In this document: positions 26,181-35,278 of the stretch, in pieces
How the letters are laid out: each line of letters begins with the position of its first letter
How positions within the stretch are numbered: the first letter of the stretch is position 1
NCBI RefSeq assembly: GCF_900176415.1
Contig: NZ_FWXO01000001.1
Coordinates: 1,050,053-1,114,052, forward strand
Reading direction: 5' to 3'
Source of the DNA: Cellulophaga tyrosinoxydans
GTDB lineage: Bacteria > Bacteroidota > Bacteroidia > Flavobacteriales > Flavobacteriaceae
Length of the DNA: 64,000 nt
Position numbers and translations under genes: made by a program
The notes under the pieces: model-generated
The model's input: only the letters and a program-made list of their open reading frames with translations
Database searches by the model: none
What the model was told of the DNA's origin: nothing

Positions 26181-26208
26181 AAACCATCACTTTTAGTGAT
26201 GGTTTTTT
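26181..26208 (+). terminator. intrinsic terminator, probably the original tRNA-Ala terminator
   Basis: AACCATCACT (26182-26191) and AGTGATGGTT (26195-26204) form a perfect 10-bp stem with a 3-base loop and a T-run. It starts right after attR, where the terminator of the uninterrupted tRNA gene would have been. Confidence 0.85.
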
Positions 26209-26217
26209 CGTTTTTAT

Positions 26218-26319
26218 TGGGGTCACCAGTTCCTCAGACGCTTTGGGGCGATATTCCACACCACTATTCATAATGTTTCAAGAGTTAAAGACTCTTGAAA
26301 CATTTTTTATTTGCACGCA
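26218..26319 (+). repeat. decayed att site and left-end remnant of an earlier element
   Basis: GGGGTCACCAGTTC and CGATATTCCACACCA resemble the tRNA 3' half (GAGGTCACCGGTTC, CGGTATTCTCCACCA) with substitutions and an insertion. A hairpin at 26272-26308 (TTTCAAGAGT...ACTCTTGAAA, then T-run) matches the attL hairpin, and one TTTGCACGCA (26310-26319) follows in the same order as at attL. The three parts in the same order argue for a diverged left end. Confidence 0.6.
26272..26308 (+). terminator. intrinsic terminator in the decayed left end
   Basis: AATGTTTCAAGAGT and ACTCTTGAAACATT form a perfect 14-bp stem with a 5-base loop followed by TTTT. No gene lies directly upstream other than the att remnants. 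It resembles the hairpin at 10432-10464. Confidence 0.75.
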
Positions 26320-26440
26320 AACGAGAATTAATAAAATAAGCTATTCTGGGCAATTCACTTCCTAAGCTCAGTTTCGTATTTAAAGATTAAATAGTTCATG
26401 AGGATAAAAAATATCATCGATGATGACATTTCCTAATTAA

Positions 26441-26475
26441 GTGTATGTATTGGTAAGAACCTTTAAAACATACAC
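26441..26475. promoter_or_regulatory. inverted repeat before the lipoprotein/sigma/CHAT block
   Basis: GTGTATGT (26441-26448) and ACATACAC (26468-26475) are perfect arms three bases before the first ATG. ATCATCGATGAT (26413-26424) is a second palindrome just upstream. Either may be an operator; the first could also form a leader hairpin that hides the translation start. Confidence 0.45.
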
Positions 26476-26478
26476 AAA

Positions 26479-27594
26479 ATGAAAAGACCAGAAGTTATTC
26501 TATTATGCCTCTACCTGTTCCTGAGCAATATATCGTGTGGGCAAAATACAACGAACCAAAAACAAGCAGAATCAGGTGATGCAATCAAGTTTAATGGTAA
26601 ATCATATATACTAAAAAAAGGTATTGCTATCCCACAAAATCAACAAAACAAAACAATGGATTATAAAATTATTTTTCATGAGTTACGCGATCCTGAAAGA
26701 AATATGGTTATGGCTTACTTACCAATACCCAATGATTGGGATATTAAAGAACAGTCTGGCAATGATGGAATTGTTGCTACGGGTCCAAACAACATTAAAA
26801 TTTACGGACAAAGTGAATTTATGTTTACCTATTCGCAATTACCTGGTTTTAATGAAATGATTTTACAACAGGGGGGAAAAGTACAACCTTTAAAAAGCAT
26901 AGAGCAATTAGTAAAAGAAGATTTTAACTCTTTATTTGAAAAAGAAGGTTTTAGACTAGCAAGACAGTACCCATTACCTAAGCAAAAAGCCTATGACGAA
27001 AATTATGAGCAATTTGTGTTTAAACCAGTGCCTATGCAAAAAACATTTGATGCTATGGCTACAGAATGGGAAGACAATAATGGAAATATAAAACTACTCG
27101 TTATTAGACAATTTGTTACCTATACAAATGAAGCATGTTATTGGGGATATAGATTAAACGGACTTGAGGCACTTAAGTCCAATTTTGAAACTGCAAAAAA
27201 CAATTATTTATACGCCTTAGCAAATTCAAAATTCAACCCGCAATGGTTACAAACGTGTTATTATGAAGATATGCAAACTTCTGCTAGATTAAAAAGGATA
27301 CATGAAGGTAGAATGGCGGAATTAAGAGCAGAAGGCCAGCGTATAATAGCACGAGGAAATGAACATAGTGCCATGGTAGACCGTAACCACAAAAAATTTA
27401 TGGATACACATTTGGAGCGAGAATATGTTTCAAACGCCTCCAGTGGGAAAACGTATCAAGTAGATGCAGGTAGCAAAGTGTATTGGATAAATTCTAATGG
27501 AGAATACATACCAACTGACAATGTAAATTTTGACCCCAACCTAGACCCGAACCTTAACGGTGAAACTTGGACAAAAGGGACTAATAATAACTAA
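26479..27594 (+). CDS. lipoprotein of unknown function
   Basis: 371 residues. A hydrophobic N terminus ends at Cys20 (FLSNISCGQN), a lipobox-like cleavage site; no acidic export signal follows, so a periplasm-facing lipoprotein is likely. The rest is soluble, with a YTYSQLPGFNEM region, an AMATEWEDNNGNIKLLVIRQ strand pair and a charged helix (about 285-320: RLKRIHEGRMAELRAEGQRI). No family recognised. It opens a five-gene + strand block with a second lipoprotein, sigma factor, anti-sigma-like TPR protein and CHAT protease; the gap to the next gene is 18 bp. Confidence 0.7.
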   Translation: MKRPEVILLCLYLFLSNISCGQNTTNQKQAESGDAIKFNGKSYILKKGIAIPQNQQNKTMDYKIIFHELRDPERNMVMAYLPIPNDWDIKEQSGNDGIVATGPNNIKIYGQSEFMFTYSQLPGFNEMILQQGGKVQPLKSIEQLVKEDFNSLFEKEGFRLARQYPLPKQKAYDENYEQFVFKPVPMQKTFDAMATEWEDNNGNIKLLVIRQFVTYTNEACYWGYRLNGLEALKSNFETAKNNYLYALANSKFNPQWLQTCYYEDMQTSARLKRIHEGRMAELRAEGQRIIARGNEHSAMVDRNHKKFMDTHLEREYVSNASSGKTYQVDAGSKVYWINSNGEYIPTDNVNFDPNLDPNLNGETWTKGTNNN

Positions 27595-27612
27595 CAATAA
27601 AACCAAAACATT

Positions 27613-30177
27613 ATGAAAAAGTTAAAAACATTCACCCTATTTATTTTTTGCGCCTTTTTTATCAATTTAAGTTGTAAAAAAGATGATGATAGTTTTAAAG
27701 AACAAGAAGAACAGGGTGAAGGGCCAAACAGAGATGAAGTAGAGGTAAAAATAAATTTACCAGAAGGTTCTGGTTTAAATGTAGGCGACACCTATTTATA
27801 TACTTTAGGAACTAATGCTGACGTAGATGCTCAAGGTAAAGTATTGGCTCCAATCTTTGATGGCAGCACAGAGCTAGCTTTTCTATTCAATTCTAAAAAT
27901 GAACCGCTGTTAGCAGGTTTTATTTCGAAGGACAAAAAAGAGATATCTATAAACACTACTGCTGAAGTGCTTTTATATTACGCAGTTCCAGCATATATTC
28001 AGAGCAGTGAATTAAAAGACGGTTATTTAAGCGAAATAAATACGTTAAGTAGTTTTTCTTTATTTAGTGAAGGTTTAAAGAATTTGTTCAAAACAGATAA
28101 TCTAATGCTTCAAAAAGGCAGCTACAAGAGTTTATTACAAGCGCAATTAGATTTATTTTCAGAAACAGATATGTCCAGTAAAACATCTAAAAATATTTCT
28201 GTAGACTCAAGAGACGAACGCAGTGGTTTAATACTTGGCGAAAATGATGCCAAAATACACATCAGCAATAAATACAAAAGAGCTGCTCATACTTTTATTT
28301 ACAAAAAATCTACAACCAATTTAAACGGTCAAGAAAATGTTATAAATGCAGCTATCACTGGTGATGATAAAGCTAATTTCGAATTTGCTCTTAAAGCCGC
28401 AACTAGGCCACCGAATGCCCAAGATAGAAAAGTGGATATACATGGACTAGTTTTGGCTTGTAATGTTATAAAATTTGACCAATCTACATCTGAGCCTTTT
28501 GATTTGGAGTTGTTTGATAATGAATCAGCAGCTAAATATGAGGTTGCCGTAATTGGAGCAGGAAAACTCCGAAAAAATAGGGAGATGACAACAACCGAAC
28601 GTCAAAAATTTGAAGAGCTATCAAAAAAAGTTTTTATAATGGATTATTTATTGCCAATTACCTTAGATATTATTGGTAGAAAAAGTGAATTTGATAACAA
28701 TAAAGAAGGAAAAGAAGAAGCACTTTATAGTGCAGTATTACCATATTTAGAGAAAAACAGCACAGTTAAAAGTCTTGTTTTAGAGAATGAATTTCAAGCA
28801 GCTATTGAAGCTTTTTTACCAGTGTTGTATGATAACGGAGGTAGTTTTGGCGAAATTTTTAAGCTTATGCAAGATGTATATGCAGTACTATCTAATGGAG
28901 ACCCCAATGCATATGATTTTATAGTAACAGATGCCCAAAAAGCTAATTCCACTAAAGTGCTAAAAATTATAGAAGAAACTATGAAGCTTGTAAGCTACCA
29001 ATGCTTTGATGCGCAATTAGAAGATGTAAGTAATATTGAAACGTGGGAGGTTATTGTAGATCAAGGCAAGGTGAAATTAACACCGCAAACTGCCGTAGTA
29101 AGTGTTTTAGCAACCGCTGAGAAAACTCAAGAAATTGAAGCTACGGTTCAGATTAAATTAGAAACGGGAGAATCCATAGAATACGAATGGAAAACCACTA
29201 CAAAATTTGGCGGTGTTATAAATGATCTTAATGGTAAAAGCGGCAGTACGTTTACATCTAGTTTTAGTAAAGTCTATTTTTTAAGTAATATTGGCGCCTC
29301 TCAATTATCTGATGGCGATAACATTGAAGAAGTAAGTGTCACAGCATTTGTAAACGGACCAAATGGCAGAACAGAAGTTGGCAAAGCGACTATGCAGGTT
29401 TTTGTAAAAAAGAGCAACTTTATTATGACACCAAACAACAGCAAAATTAGCGGAAACACCACAACAAATATGCAAATACAGCATCTTAACGCTAATATTA
29501 CAATACCAGATGCTAATACTGATTATAAAATAGTTTGGACAACAACAGGAAATCATGGGCAATTTGAAAGCGGAAAAACCAGTGTTACTACCTATAATAC
29601 GGATAAACTAAAATATGTATGTACAGATACGGACACCAAAACTGGCACAGAGCAATTTACGGCTGTTATTTATGCTAAGTCAAAAAATAGTGCAGGAGAT
29701 TATAAACTAGCTGGTGAAGCCGGTGCCATTCTTAATTTAGATAATACCGACCCAAAAAAGATGTATTTCTCTTTAAATGATATCTTTTATATCGAAAAGC
29801 TTGTAGATGAAGAATGTATCGTTTCTTCTAACCCTATTGTGACAATAATGGGTGCTCGAAATTATTTATTTAACTCCTTTTTTGTGACAAAAATTGCTAA
29901 CGCCAAAAGCTATACTTTAACTGTTGCAAGCGTAAAAGATGGTGATGGATACGAATATGGCGGCCGAAGTTGGAGTTGGAATAATAATTCAACCCAATAT
30001 GCTAATGACGGAGTAGGAACCACTGATCAAAATGGCGACCCTATTACTCTTGTAGGCGATTTTGAACTATACATATATGGCGGGGCTGTAAACACTTGTG
30101 CTAATTTTTATGGTGAATATGTAACTAGACTAGCAGCTACACAAGCAACAGGTCAACTAACCGTAATCCTAGAATAA
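27613..30177 (+). CDS. large lipoprotein, probably surface-exposed, unknown function
   Basis: 854 residues. The signal peptide ends at Cys21 (FINLSCKKDDD). The Lys and acidic residues right after the Cys match the Bacteroidetes lipoprotein export signal to the outer leaflet. Residues about 480-720 look like two beta-rich Ig/PKD-type repeats (LETGESIEYEWKTTTKFGG; DANTDYKIVWTTTGNHGQF), and the C terminus (750-854) is another beta domain. No enzyme motif is seen. It lies in the sigma/CHAT block and could be the sensor or target of that system. Confidence 0.7.
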   Translation: MKKLKTFTLFIFCAFFINLSCKKDDDSFKEQEEQGEGPNRDEVEVKINLPEGSGLNVGDTYLYTLGTNADVDAQGKVLAPIFDGSTELAFLFNSKNEPLLAGFISKDKKEISINTTAEVLLYYAVPAYIQSSELKDGYLSEINTLSSFSLFSEGLKNLFKTDNLMLQKGSYKSLLQAQLDLFSETDMSSKTSKNISVDSRDERSGLILGENDAKIHISNKYKRAAHTFIYKKSTTNLNGQENVINAAITGDDKANFEFALKAATRPPNAQDRKVDIHGLVLACNVIKFDQSTSEPFDLELFDNESAAKYEVAVIGAGKLRKNREMTTTERQKFEELSKKVFIMDYLLPITLDIIGRKSEFDNNKEGKEEALYSAVLPYLEKNSTVKSLVLENEFQAAIEAFLPVLYDNGGSFGEIFKLMQDVYAVLSNGDPNAYDFIVTDAQKANSTKVLKIIEETMKLVSYQCFDAQLEDVSNIETWEVIVDQGKVKLTPQTAVVSVLATAEKTQEIEATVQIKLETGESIEYEWKTTTKFGGVINDLNGKSGSTFTSSFSKVYFLSNIGASQLSDGDNIEEVSVTAFVNGPNGRTEVGKATMQVFVKKSNFIMTPNNSKISGNTTTNMQIQHLNANITIPDANTDYKIVWTTTGNHGQFESGKTSVTTYNTDKLKYVCTDTDTKTGTEQFTAVIYAKSKNSAGDYKLAGEAGAILNLDNTDPKKMYFSLNDIFYIEKLVDEECIVSSNPIVTIMGARNYLFNSFFVTKIANAKSYTLTVASVKDGDGYEYGGRSWSWNNNSTQYANDGVGTTDQNGDPITLVGDFELYIYGGAVNTCANFYGEYVTRLAATQATGQLTVILE

Positions 30178-30235
30178 AAAAATAAAATAAAATTTTAACA
30201 TAAAAAGTGTATCTTTCTTTTGCTATTACCAACCT

Positions 30236-30826
30236 ATGCCTGAGAAAGATACGCTTACTAAAAACTTTTTAGAACAGGAAGAACTCATAAAAGCAATACA
30301 AGCTAATGATGAAATTGTGCTTAAAAATCTGTATCAAGAAAACTACTATAAAACTGAGAAATATATAGTTGATAATAATGGAGACATAGCACAAGCAAAA
30401 GACACGTATCAGGAGGCATTCATTGCTGTATGGGAAAACGTTCAGAATAATAAATTTACCCCAATGAACCAAACAGCACTTAACGGATATATTTATAGCG
30501 TTGCTAAAAATAAGTGGTTAAATTATTTAAAATCTTCGGCATACAAGAAAACGAAAAAATTGGATGCTCATGAGTATAAAATTCAAAATAAACCTGAAGA
30601 AATTAGTGCTGAATTTGATGAGGAAAATGCTTCTAAATTAGAACTTGTAGTCACAAATTTTAATACTATTGATGAAGCTTGTAAAAAACTATTGGAAGTA
30701 TTTTACTATGAAAATAAATCATTAAGAGAAATTGCTGCAGAATTAAAGATTACGGAAGCTTCGGCACGCAACAAAAAATATCGTTGTTTAGAAAAGCTCC
30801 GAACTTTAGTACAAACCTCAAATTAA
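30236..30826 (+). CDS. sigma-70 family RNA polymerase sigma factor (ECF-like)
   Basis: 196 residues. Region 2 is seen as KDTYQEAFIAVWENV with YIYSVAKNKWLNYLK, and region 4 as LLEVFYYENKSLREIAAELKITEASARNKKYRCLEKLR, a helix-turn-helix. This is the ECF group size. A TATCTTTC box lies just before it (about 30209), so it may have its own promoter. The next gene starts 9 bp later and encodes a membrane protein with an anti-sigma-like N terminus, the usual sigma/anti-sigma arrangement. Confidence 0.88.
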   Translation: MPEKDTLTKNFLEQEELIKAIQANDEIVLKNLYQENYYKTEKYIVDNNGDIAQAKDTYQEAFIAVWENVQNNKFTPMNQTALNGYIYSVAKNKWLNYLKSSAYKKTKKLDAHEYKIQNKPEEISAEFDEENASKLELVVTNFNTIDEACKKLLEVFYYENKSLREIAAELKITEASARNKKYRCLEKLRTLVQTSN

Positions 30827-30835
30827 AACCCCAAT

Positions 30836-31576
30836 TTGGAAACAGAACATAACATATCACAAGAACTATTAGAAACCATAGAACGGTATCTGAAGCATAC
30901 TATGGAGCCAGATGAGCTTGCCACTTTTAAAACAAAGTTAGAAAAAGACCCAGTTTTGAAAAATCAAGTTGATGATACAGCAATGATATTTTCAGGAATA
31001 AAGAAGGCGGTCTTAAAAAATAAACTAGACGTTTTACACAGTGATTTAACTGAAAACAAGGCACCTAATAAAGGAAAAACTAAAGTTTTTAAATTGAATT
31101 TCAAATCGCTATCAATAGCGGCTTCGATACTTATTTTATTTGGAAGTTTTTGGGTATTTAACCAACAACCAAGCAATGAAAAACTATTTGAACATTATTT
31201 TGAGCCTGATAGAGGTTTGGAGACGACCATGAGTCAAACGGATAACTACCAATTTAATGATGCCATGGTAGATTATAAGAATTTGAAATATGACCTAGCC
31301 ATTGAAAAATGGGAAATTCTATTAAAGAACAAACCCGAAAATGACACACTCAATTACTTTTTAGGTTCAGCATATTTGGCAAACAACAAAGACATTAAGG
31401 CAATAGATTATTTTAAAAAAGTGGTGGTTAATCAACAAAGTAGTTTTACACAAGATGCTTATTACTATTTAGGGTTAGCCTATTTACAAGGAAACAATAC
31501 TGAAGCGGCAATAGAATATTTTAAAAAAAATAACTCCCCCAAAAGCAATGAAATAATTTCTGAACTAAGTGACTAA
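30836..31576 (+). CDS. anti-sigma-like membrane protein with TPR domain
   Basis: 246 residues, TTG start (30836) 9 bp after the sigma gene; the ATG at 30902 is an alternative. The cytoplasmic N terminus (1-80) has the IERYLKHTMEPDELATFKTK pattern seen in Bacteroidetes anti-sigma proteins. One membrane helix is at about 84-103 (LSIAASILILFGSFWVF). The outer part holds TPR-like repeats (VDYKNLKYDLAIEKWEILL; YFLGSAYLANNKDIKAIDYF; YYYLGLAYLQGNNTEAAIEYF). Likely an inner-membrane regulator that holds the sigma factor and senses partners in the periplasm. Confidence 0.75.
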   Translation: METEHNISQELLETIERYLKHTMEPDELATFKTKLEKDPVLKNQVDDTAMIFSGIKKAVLKNKLDVLHSDLTENKAPNKGKTKVFKLNFKSLSIAASILILFGSFWVFNQQPSNEKLFEHYFEPDRGLETTMSQTDNYQFNDAMVDYKNLKYDLAIEKWEILLKNKPENDTLNYFLGSAYLANNKDIKAIDYFKKVVVNQQSSFTQDAYYYLGLAYLQGNNTEAAIEYFKKNNSPKSNEIISELSD

Positions 31577-31585
31577 AATATTTTT

Positions 31586-34500
31586 ATGGGACCATATTTA
31601 AAATGTTTGTTTTTGTTTTTTATGGGATTAGTTTGTTTTGCTACAACTTCTGCACAAACAAAAAATTTAAAAGATATAAACTATATAAAAACACTCATAG
31701 AACAGGACAGTATTTTAAAAGCAGAAACTGAGTTAGACCTTCAAATTAACCGATTCAAATCTCAAAAAAATTACGATACTTTAGTTCATTATATTTATGA
31801 TTTGGGGAAATTATCCATTCTAAAAAACATGGCCTTTGATAATGCAATTCAGCTTTCAGAAGACATTACTAATGCAACAAAAAACAAGCAATCCTTAAGT
31901 ACATTAAATTTAGAATTAGCGAAGTTATATTTTGAACAAAATAATATTTCAAAAGCCTATGAATTTGGGCAAAAATCAAAAATCTACGCGCAACAACTTT
32001 CAAATAAAAACGCACTTGTAGAAACAGAATACTATTTGGGAGATTATTCCATGAAAATGGGTGATATACCTAATTTAGAAAAGCATATGCGTAATGCAAA
32101 CGCGATAATAAACCAAAACAAAGGCAAACCCTATAATATAACGGCACGTGTTCTGAATTTAATGGGGGCAGTTATGTTTTTTTCATCAAAACAGGACAGT
32201 TCGGTTTATTATTTTGAGCATGCTTTAAAAAACATTGAAAACTTACCAAATAACTTAGAAAATAAATACTATTTACCAGCGGCAATTAATGGAAATTTAT
32301 TCTTAATTAAATTGAATCAAGGGAAACATTCCGAGGCTAGAAAACTTGTTGAAAACTCACTTATTTTAAATCAAAAATTCTTAAGTCAAACCAAAAACCA
32401 TCCACTTTTACCAAGAGTAAAAAGAAACATTGCATTAGGCTACACAAACCTTTCAAGCTTATTTTACGATTTAGGAGACTATGATCGATCAGACTATATA
32501 ACAGAGCTTTCCTATGGTTTTGTTAAGCAAAATTTTCCACCAAAAACTGAAGAATATGTCACAACTACTCTAGCGGTAGCCGAAGTGCAAAGTGCTAAAT
32601 TAGAATTTGAAAATGCTTTAAAATATTTACGTGAAGCAGAGCTTTGTATAGAGAATATGGAAGGAGACAATTTTCGATTAAGAGCTTATTTATACAACGA
32701 TTATGGCGCAACATACTATAAGCAAAAAGACTTAATAAAAGCGTTATTATATTATGAAAAAAGCGATTTTTTTCACGAAAAATCTTACCCAGGAGTTTAT
32801 GATTCAAATCGATTATATCAAACAATGAATCTTGGTATTTTATTAGGTGAAATGGGCGAACAAGAAAAAGCCATAAACTATGTTAAAAACGCCTATAATT
32901 ATGTGGTGAAAGAAAATGGAGAAGATAATTACTTAACCAATGCCCTACTTTTAACACTTGCAACGATAACTTTCAATAATCAAGATTATGAACAAACCCT
33001 AAAATGGTGTAACAAAAGCTTTGGTATTTACAACAATAACGCTGAAAAAAAAGGTTATGATAAACTTCATTTTGAAGAAAAAAAAGCGGAATTAATTCTA
33101 CTTTATGCCAAATCTAAATACTATCTAAATAATGATAAAAGTATTTTGTTTTTAGAAAATTCGTTATCTGAAATTGAGGAAGCCATATCCATTATAGAAA
33201 GCCGAAAATCTGTTATTTCATCTCTAGAGAGTGTAAACACTTTGATTGAAAATAATAAAGATATTTTTGATTTTGCGAAGACATTAAATTTAAAACTTTA
33301 TGAATTAACTAAAAACACGAAGTATTTAAACAAGTTAGTTAGTCTTCATGAATCTGCTTTATACAATAGAATTAGAACTCGTCTAAACATTAATAATGGA
33401 ATGACTTTTGCCGATGTGCCTAAAGAGGTTATTGCTAAAGAAAACGCAATTCGGAGTAAATTAAATATCAAAATTGAAGAAGAAGAAGATCAAGAAGCAG
33501 CTATTGAAACTGTACTAAATAGTAATATAGAATGGGCTCAATTTCTAGAAACCATTAAAAAAGAGTATCCTAAATATTACAAAATGCGCTACGGCACTAT
33601 TGGTGAATCTTTAGAGTATTTACAGGATAAAATCACTTTAAATACTTCTGTAATTAGGTACCTTTTTATAGATGAAGAACTATATGCCTTCGTCCTTAAA
33701 AAGGAAAGTCAAAAATTGATTAAACTAGACTATGGGTCAGTTAAAAATCATATAGAGCAATTACACAAAAATCAATACCAATTAGGAAAAACGAACGATT
33801 TATTATTTGAATTATACCAAGCTTTGTGGAAACCTTTTGCGGCCGAAATAACAACCAAAAACATTGTAATAATACCTGATGGTGATTTATATAATTTAAG
33901 TTTTGAAACCCTAACACCTAATAAAATAAAGTCATTTAAAGAACTTGCAACTAATAGCCTATTGGCTAAATACAATATATCATACAATTATAGTTTGTAT
34001 TTATTAGAACAGAATAAAAACTCAATAAAATATAAAAATAGTTTTATAGCCTTTGCCCCAGAGTTTAATGACAGAATGAAAGAAAGTTACAAATTGGCTA
34101 TTACTGATTCTTTAAATTTAGATAAAACCTATCTCACCTTACTCCAGCAACCTTTTAATGTAAATTTAGCTAAAGTGAATGCTAAACTTTTTGACGGAGA
34201 TTATTTTTTAAATGAAAACTCAACTGAAAATATTTTTAAACAAAACGCTAGCGAACATAAAATTATCCATATTGGCACTCACGCAGAATCTAATAATATT
34301 AGTCCAGAGTTATCGCGACTAATTTTTGCGAAAAATGTTTCAGATGCCAATGAAGATGGGTCTTTGTATACTTATGAAATTTATGATACCAGTCTAAACT
34401 CTAATTTAGCTATTCTAACTGCTTGTGAAACGGGTAAACCTACCTATCAAGCAGGAGAAGGCATGATATCTTTAGCACATGCTTTCAATTATGCAGGAAG

Positions 34501-34807
34501 CGAAAGTATTCTTACTAGTTTATGGAAAGTAGACGAGCGTTCAACCTCAGAAATTGTAGAATTGTTTTATAAATATATCAATAAGGGCAAACCAAAGGAT
34601 GAAGCGTTACGTCTGGCTAAACTTGATTATATTAATACTATAGATGGGCGTACTCTTGCACCTCAATTTTGGGCAGGATTGGTGCTTATGGGTGATACTT
34701 CTCCTATTATAATAGCCAACAATACTAATTGGATTTATTGGATCATTGGGGTTGTCTTATTAATTATTTTAGGGCTTTTTTTCAAAAATCGAATTCGTAG
34801 TACTTAA
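31586..34807 (+). CDS. secreted, membrane-anchored TPR-CHAT protease-like protein
   Basis: 1073 residues. A signal peptide (1-24, LFFMGLVCFATTSAQ), then many TPR-like helical repeats (about 60-500), a coiled region (540-660), and a CHAT caspase-like domain (about 690-1035). The catalytic dyad is H899 (HIGTHAES) and C947 (LTACETGK). A final membrane helix is at about 1047-1066 with a basic tail. The CHAT domain should therefore face the periplasm and be tethered to the inner membrane. It ends the sigma/anti-sigma block (10-bp gap), so it may act on the anti-sigma TPR protein; that is inference. Confidence 0.85.
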   Translation: MGPYLKCLFLFFMGLVCFATTSAQTKNLKDINYIKTLIEQDSILKAETELDLQINRFKSQKNYDTLVHYIYDLGKLSILKNMAFDNAIQLSEDITNATKNKQSLSTLNLELAKLYFEQNNISKAYEFGQKSKIYAQQLSNKNALVETEYYLGDYSMKMGDIPNLEKHMRNANAIINQNKGKPYNITARVLNLMGAVMFFSSKQDSSVYYFEHALKNIENLPNNLENKYYLPAAINGNLFLIKLNQGKHSEARKLVENSLILNQKFLSQTKNHPLLPRVKRNIALGYTNLSSLFYDLGDYDRSDYITELSYGFVKQNFPPKTEEYVTTTLAVAEVQSAKLEFENALKYLREAELCIENMEGDNFRLRAYLYNDYGATYYKQKDLIKALLYYEKSDFFHEKSYPGVYDSNRLYQTMNLGILLGEMGEQEKAINYVKNAYNYVVKENGEDNYLTNALLLTLATITFNNQDYEQTLKWCNKSFGIYNNNAEKKGYDKLHFEEKKAELILLYAKSKYYLNNDKSILFLENSLSEIEEAISIIESRKSVISSLESVNTLIENNKDIFDFAKTLNLKLYELTKNTKYLNKLVSLHESALYNRIRTRLNINNGMTFADVPKEVIAKENAIRSKLNIKIEEEEDQEAAIETVLNSNIEWAQFLETIKKEYPKYYKMRYGTIGESLEYLQDKITLNTSVIRYLFIDEELYAFVLKKESQKLIKLDYGSVKNHIEQLHKNQYQLGKTNDLLFELYQALWKPFAAEITTKNIVIIPDGDLYNLSFETLTPNKIKSFKELATNSLLAKYNISYNYSLYLLEQNKNSIKYKNSFIAFAPEFNDRMKESYKLAITDSLNLDKTYLTLLQQPFNVNLAKVNAKLFDGDYFLNENSTENIFKQNASEHKIIHIGTHAESNNISPELSRLIFAKNVSDANEDGSLYTYEIYDTSLNSNLAILTACETGKPTYQAGEGMISLAHAFNYAGSESILTSLWKVDERSTSEIVELFYKYINKGKPKDEALRLAKLDYINTIDGRTLAPQFWAGLVLMGDTSPIIIANNTNWIYWIIGVVLLIILGLFFKNRIRST

Positions 34808-34837
34808 ATTCCTCTTCCAAGGCATAAATTAATTGAA

Positions 34838-34864
34838 AAAAGGCTAGTAAAACCAGCCTTTTAA
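34838..34864 (+). terminator. intrinsic terminator of the sigma/CHAT block
   Basis: AAAAGGCT (34838-34845) and AGCCTTTT (34855-34862) with a 9-base loop, 31 bp after the CHAT gene stop. Confidence 0.85.
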
Positions 34865-35278
34865 TTAGTGCAGTTGATTCCCCCGAGACAACGACACCCT
34901 AACTAACTCAATAAAACTAAATTCATAAAGCGCTATAATTAGAATAACAGGATTCTTCTAATAATCGTTAATTTAATTCCTCCATGATTTATATATACAT
35001 CTAGAAAAAAGTAAAATGTCATCAATAAATTATTTGATGACTTTTTTAGATTTTAATTATGCACTTGTGTAATCTTAAAGTAATCCTAACGGAACCTCTG
35101 CAATGTTAGATCTTATTATTTATTATTTCACATGTGAATAATAATATTGAAAATTTCCATTCATTGTAAGGACATATAAATATTTCATCTCTCAATTTTC
35201 TATGATTTATAACTTTTAAGAAAACTATAACGGGTAATATTTGAGTGCCTAATTATAGAATTTTAACTTCACATAAAA
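34865..35278 (+). other. gene-free region with an orphan terminator and a palindrome
   Basis: No credible ORF. It holds a second forward intrinsic terminator (35018-35047) with no gene before it, and a perfect TTCACATGTGAA palindrome (35127-35138) within a longer imperfect dyad upstream of the SDR gene, a possible operator. Confidence 0.6.
35018..35047 (+). terminator. orphan intrinsic terminator
   Basis: GTCATCAA (35018-35025) and TTGATGAC (35034-35041) form a perfect 8-bp stem followed by six T. The preceding terminator ends at 34864 and there is no ORF between, so a short untranslated transcript of up to about 150 nt may end here. Confidence 0.7.
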
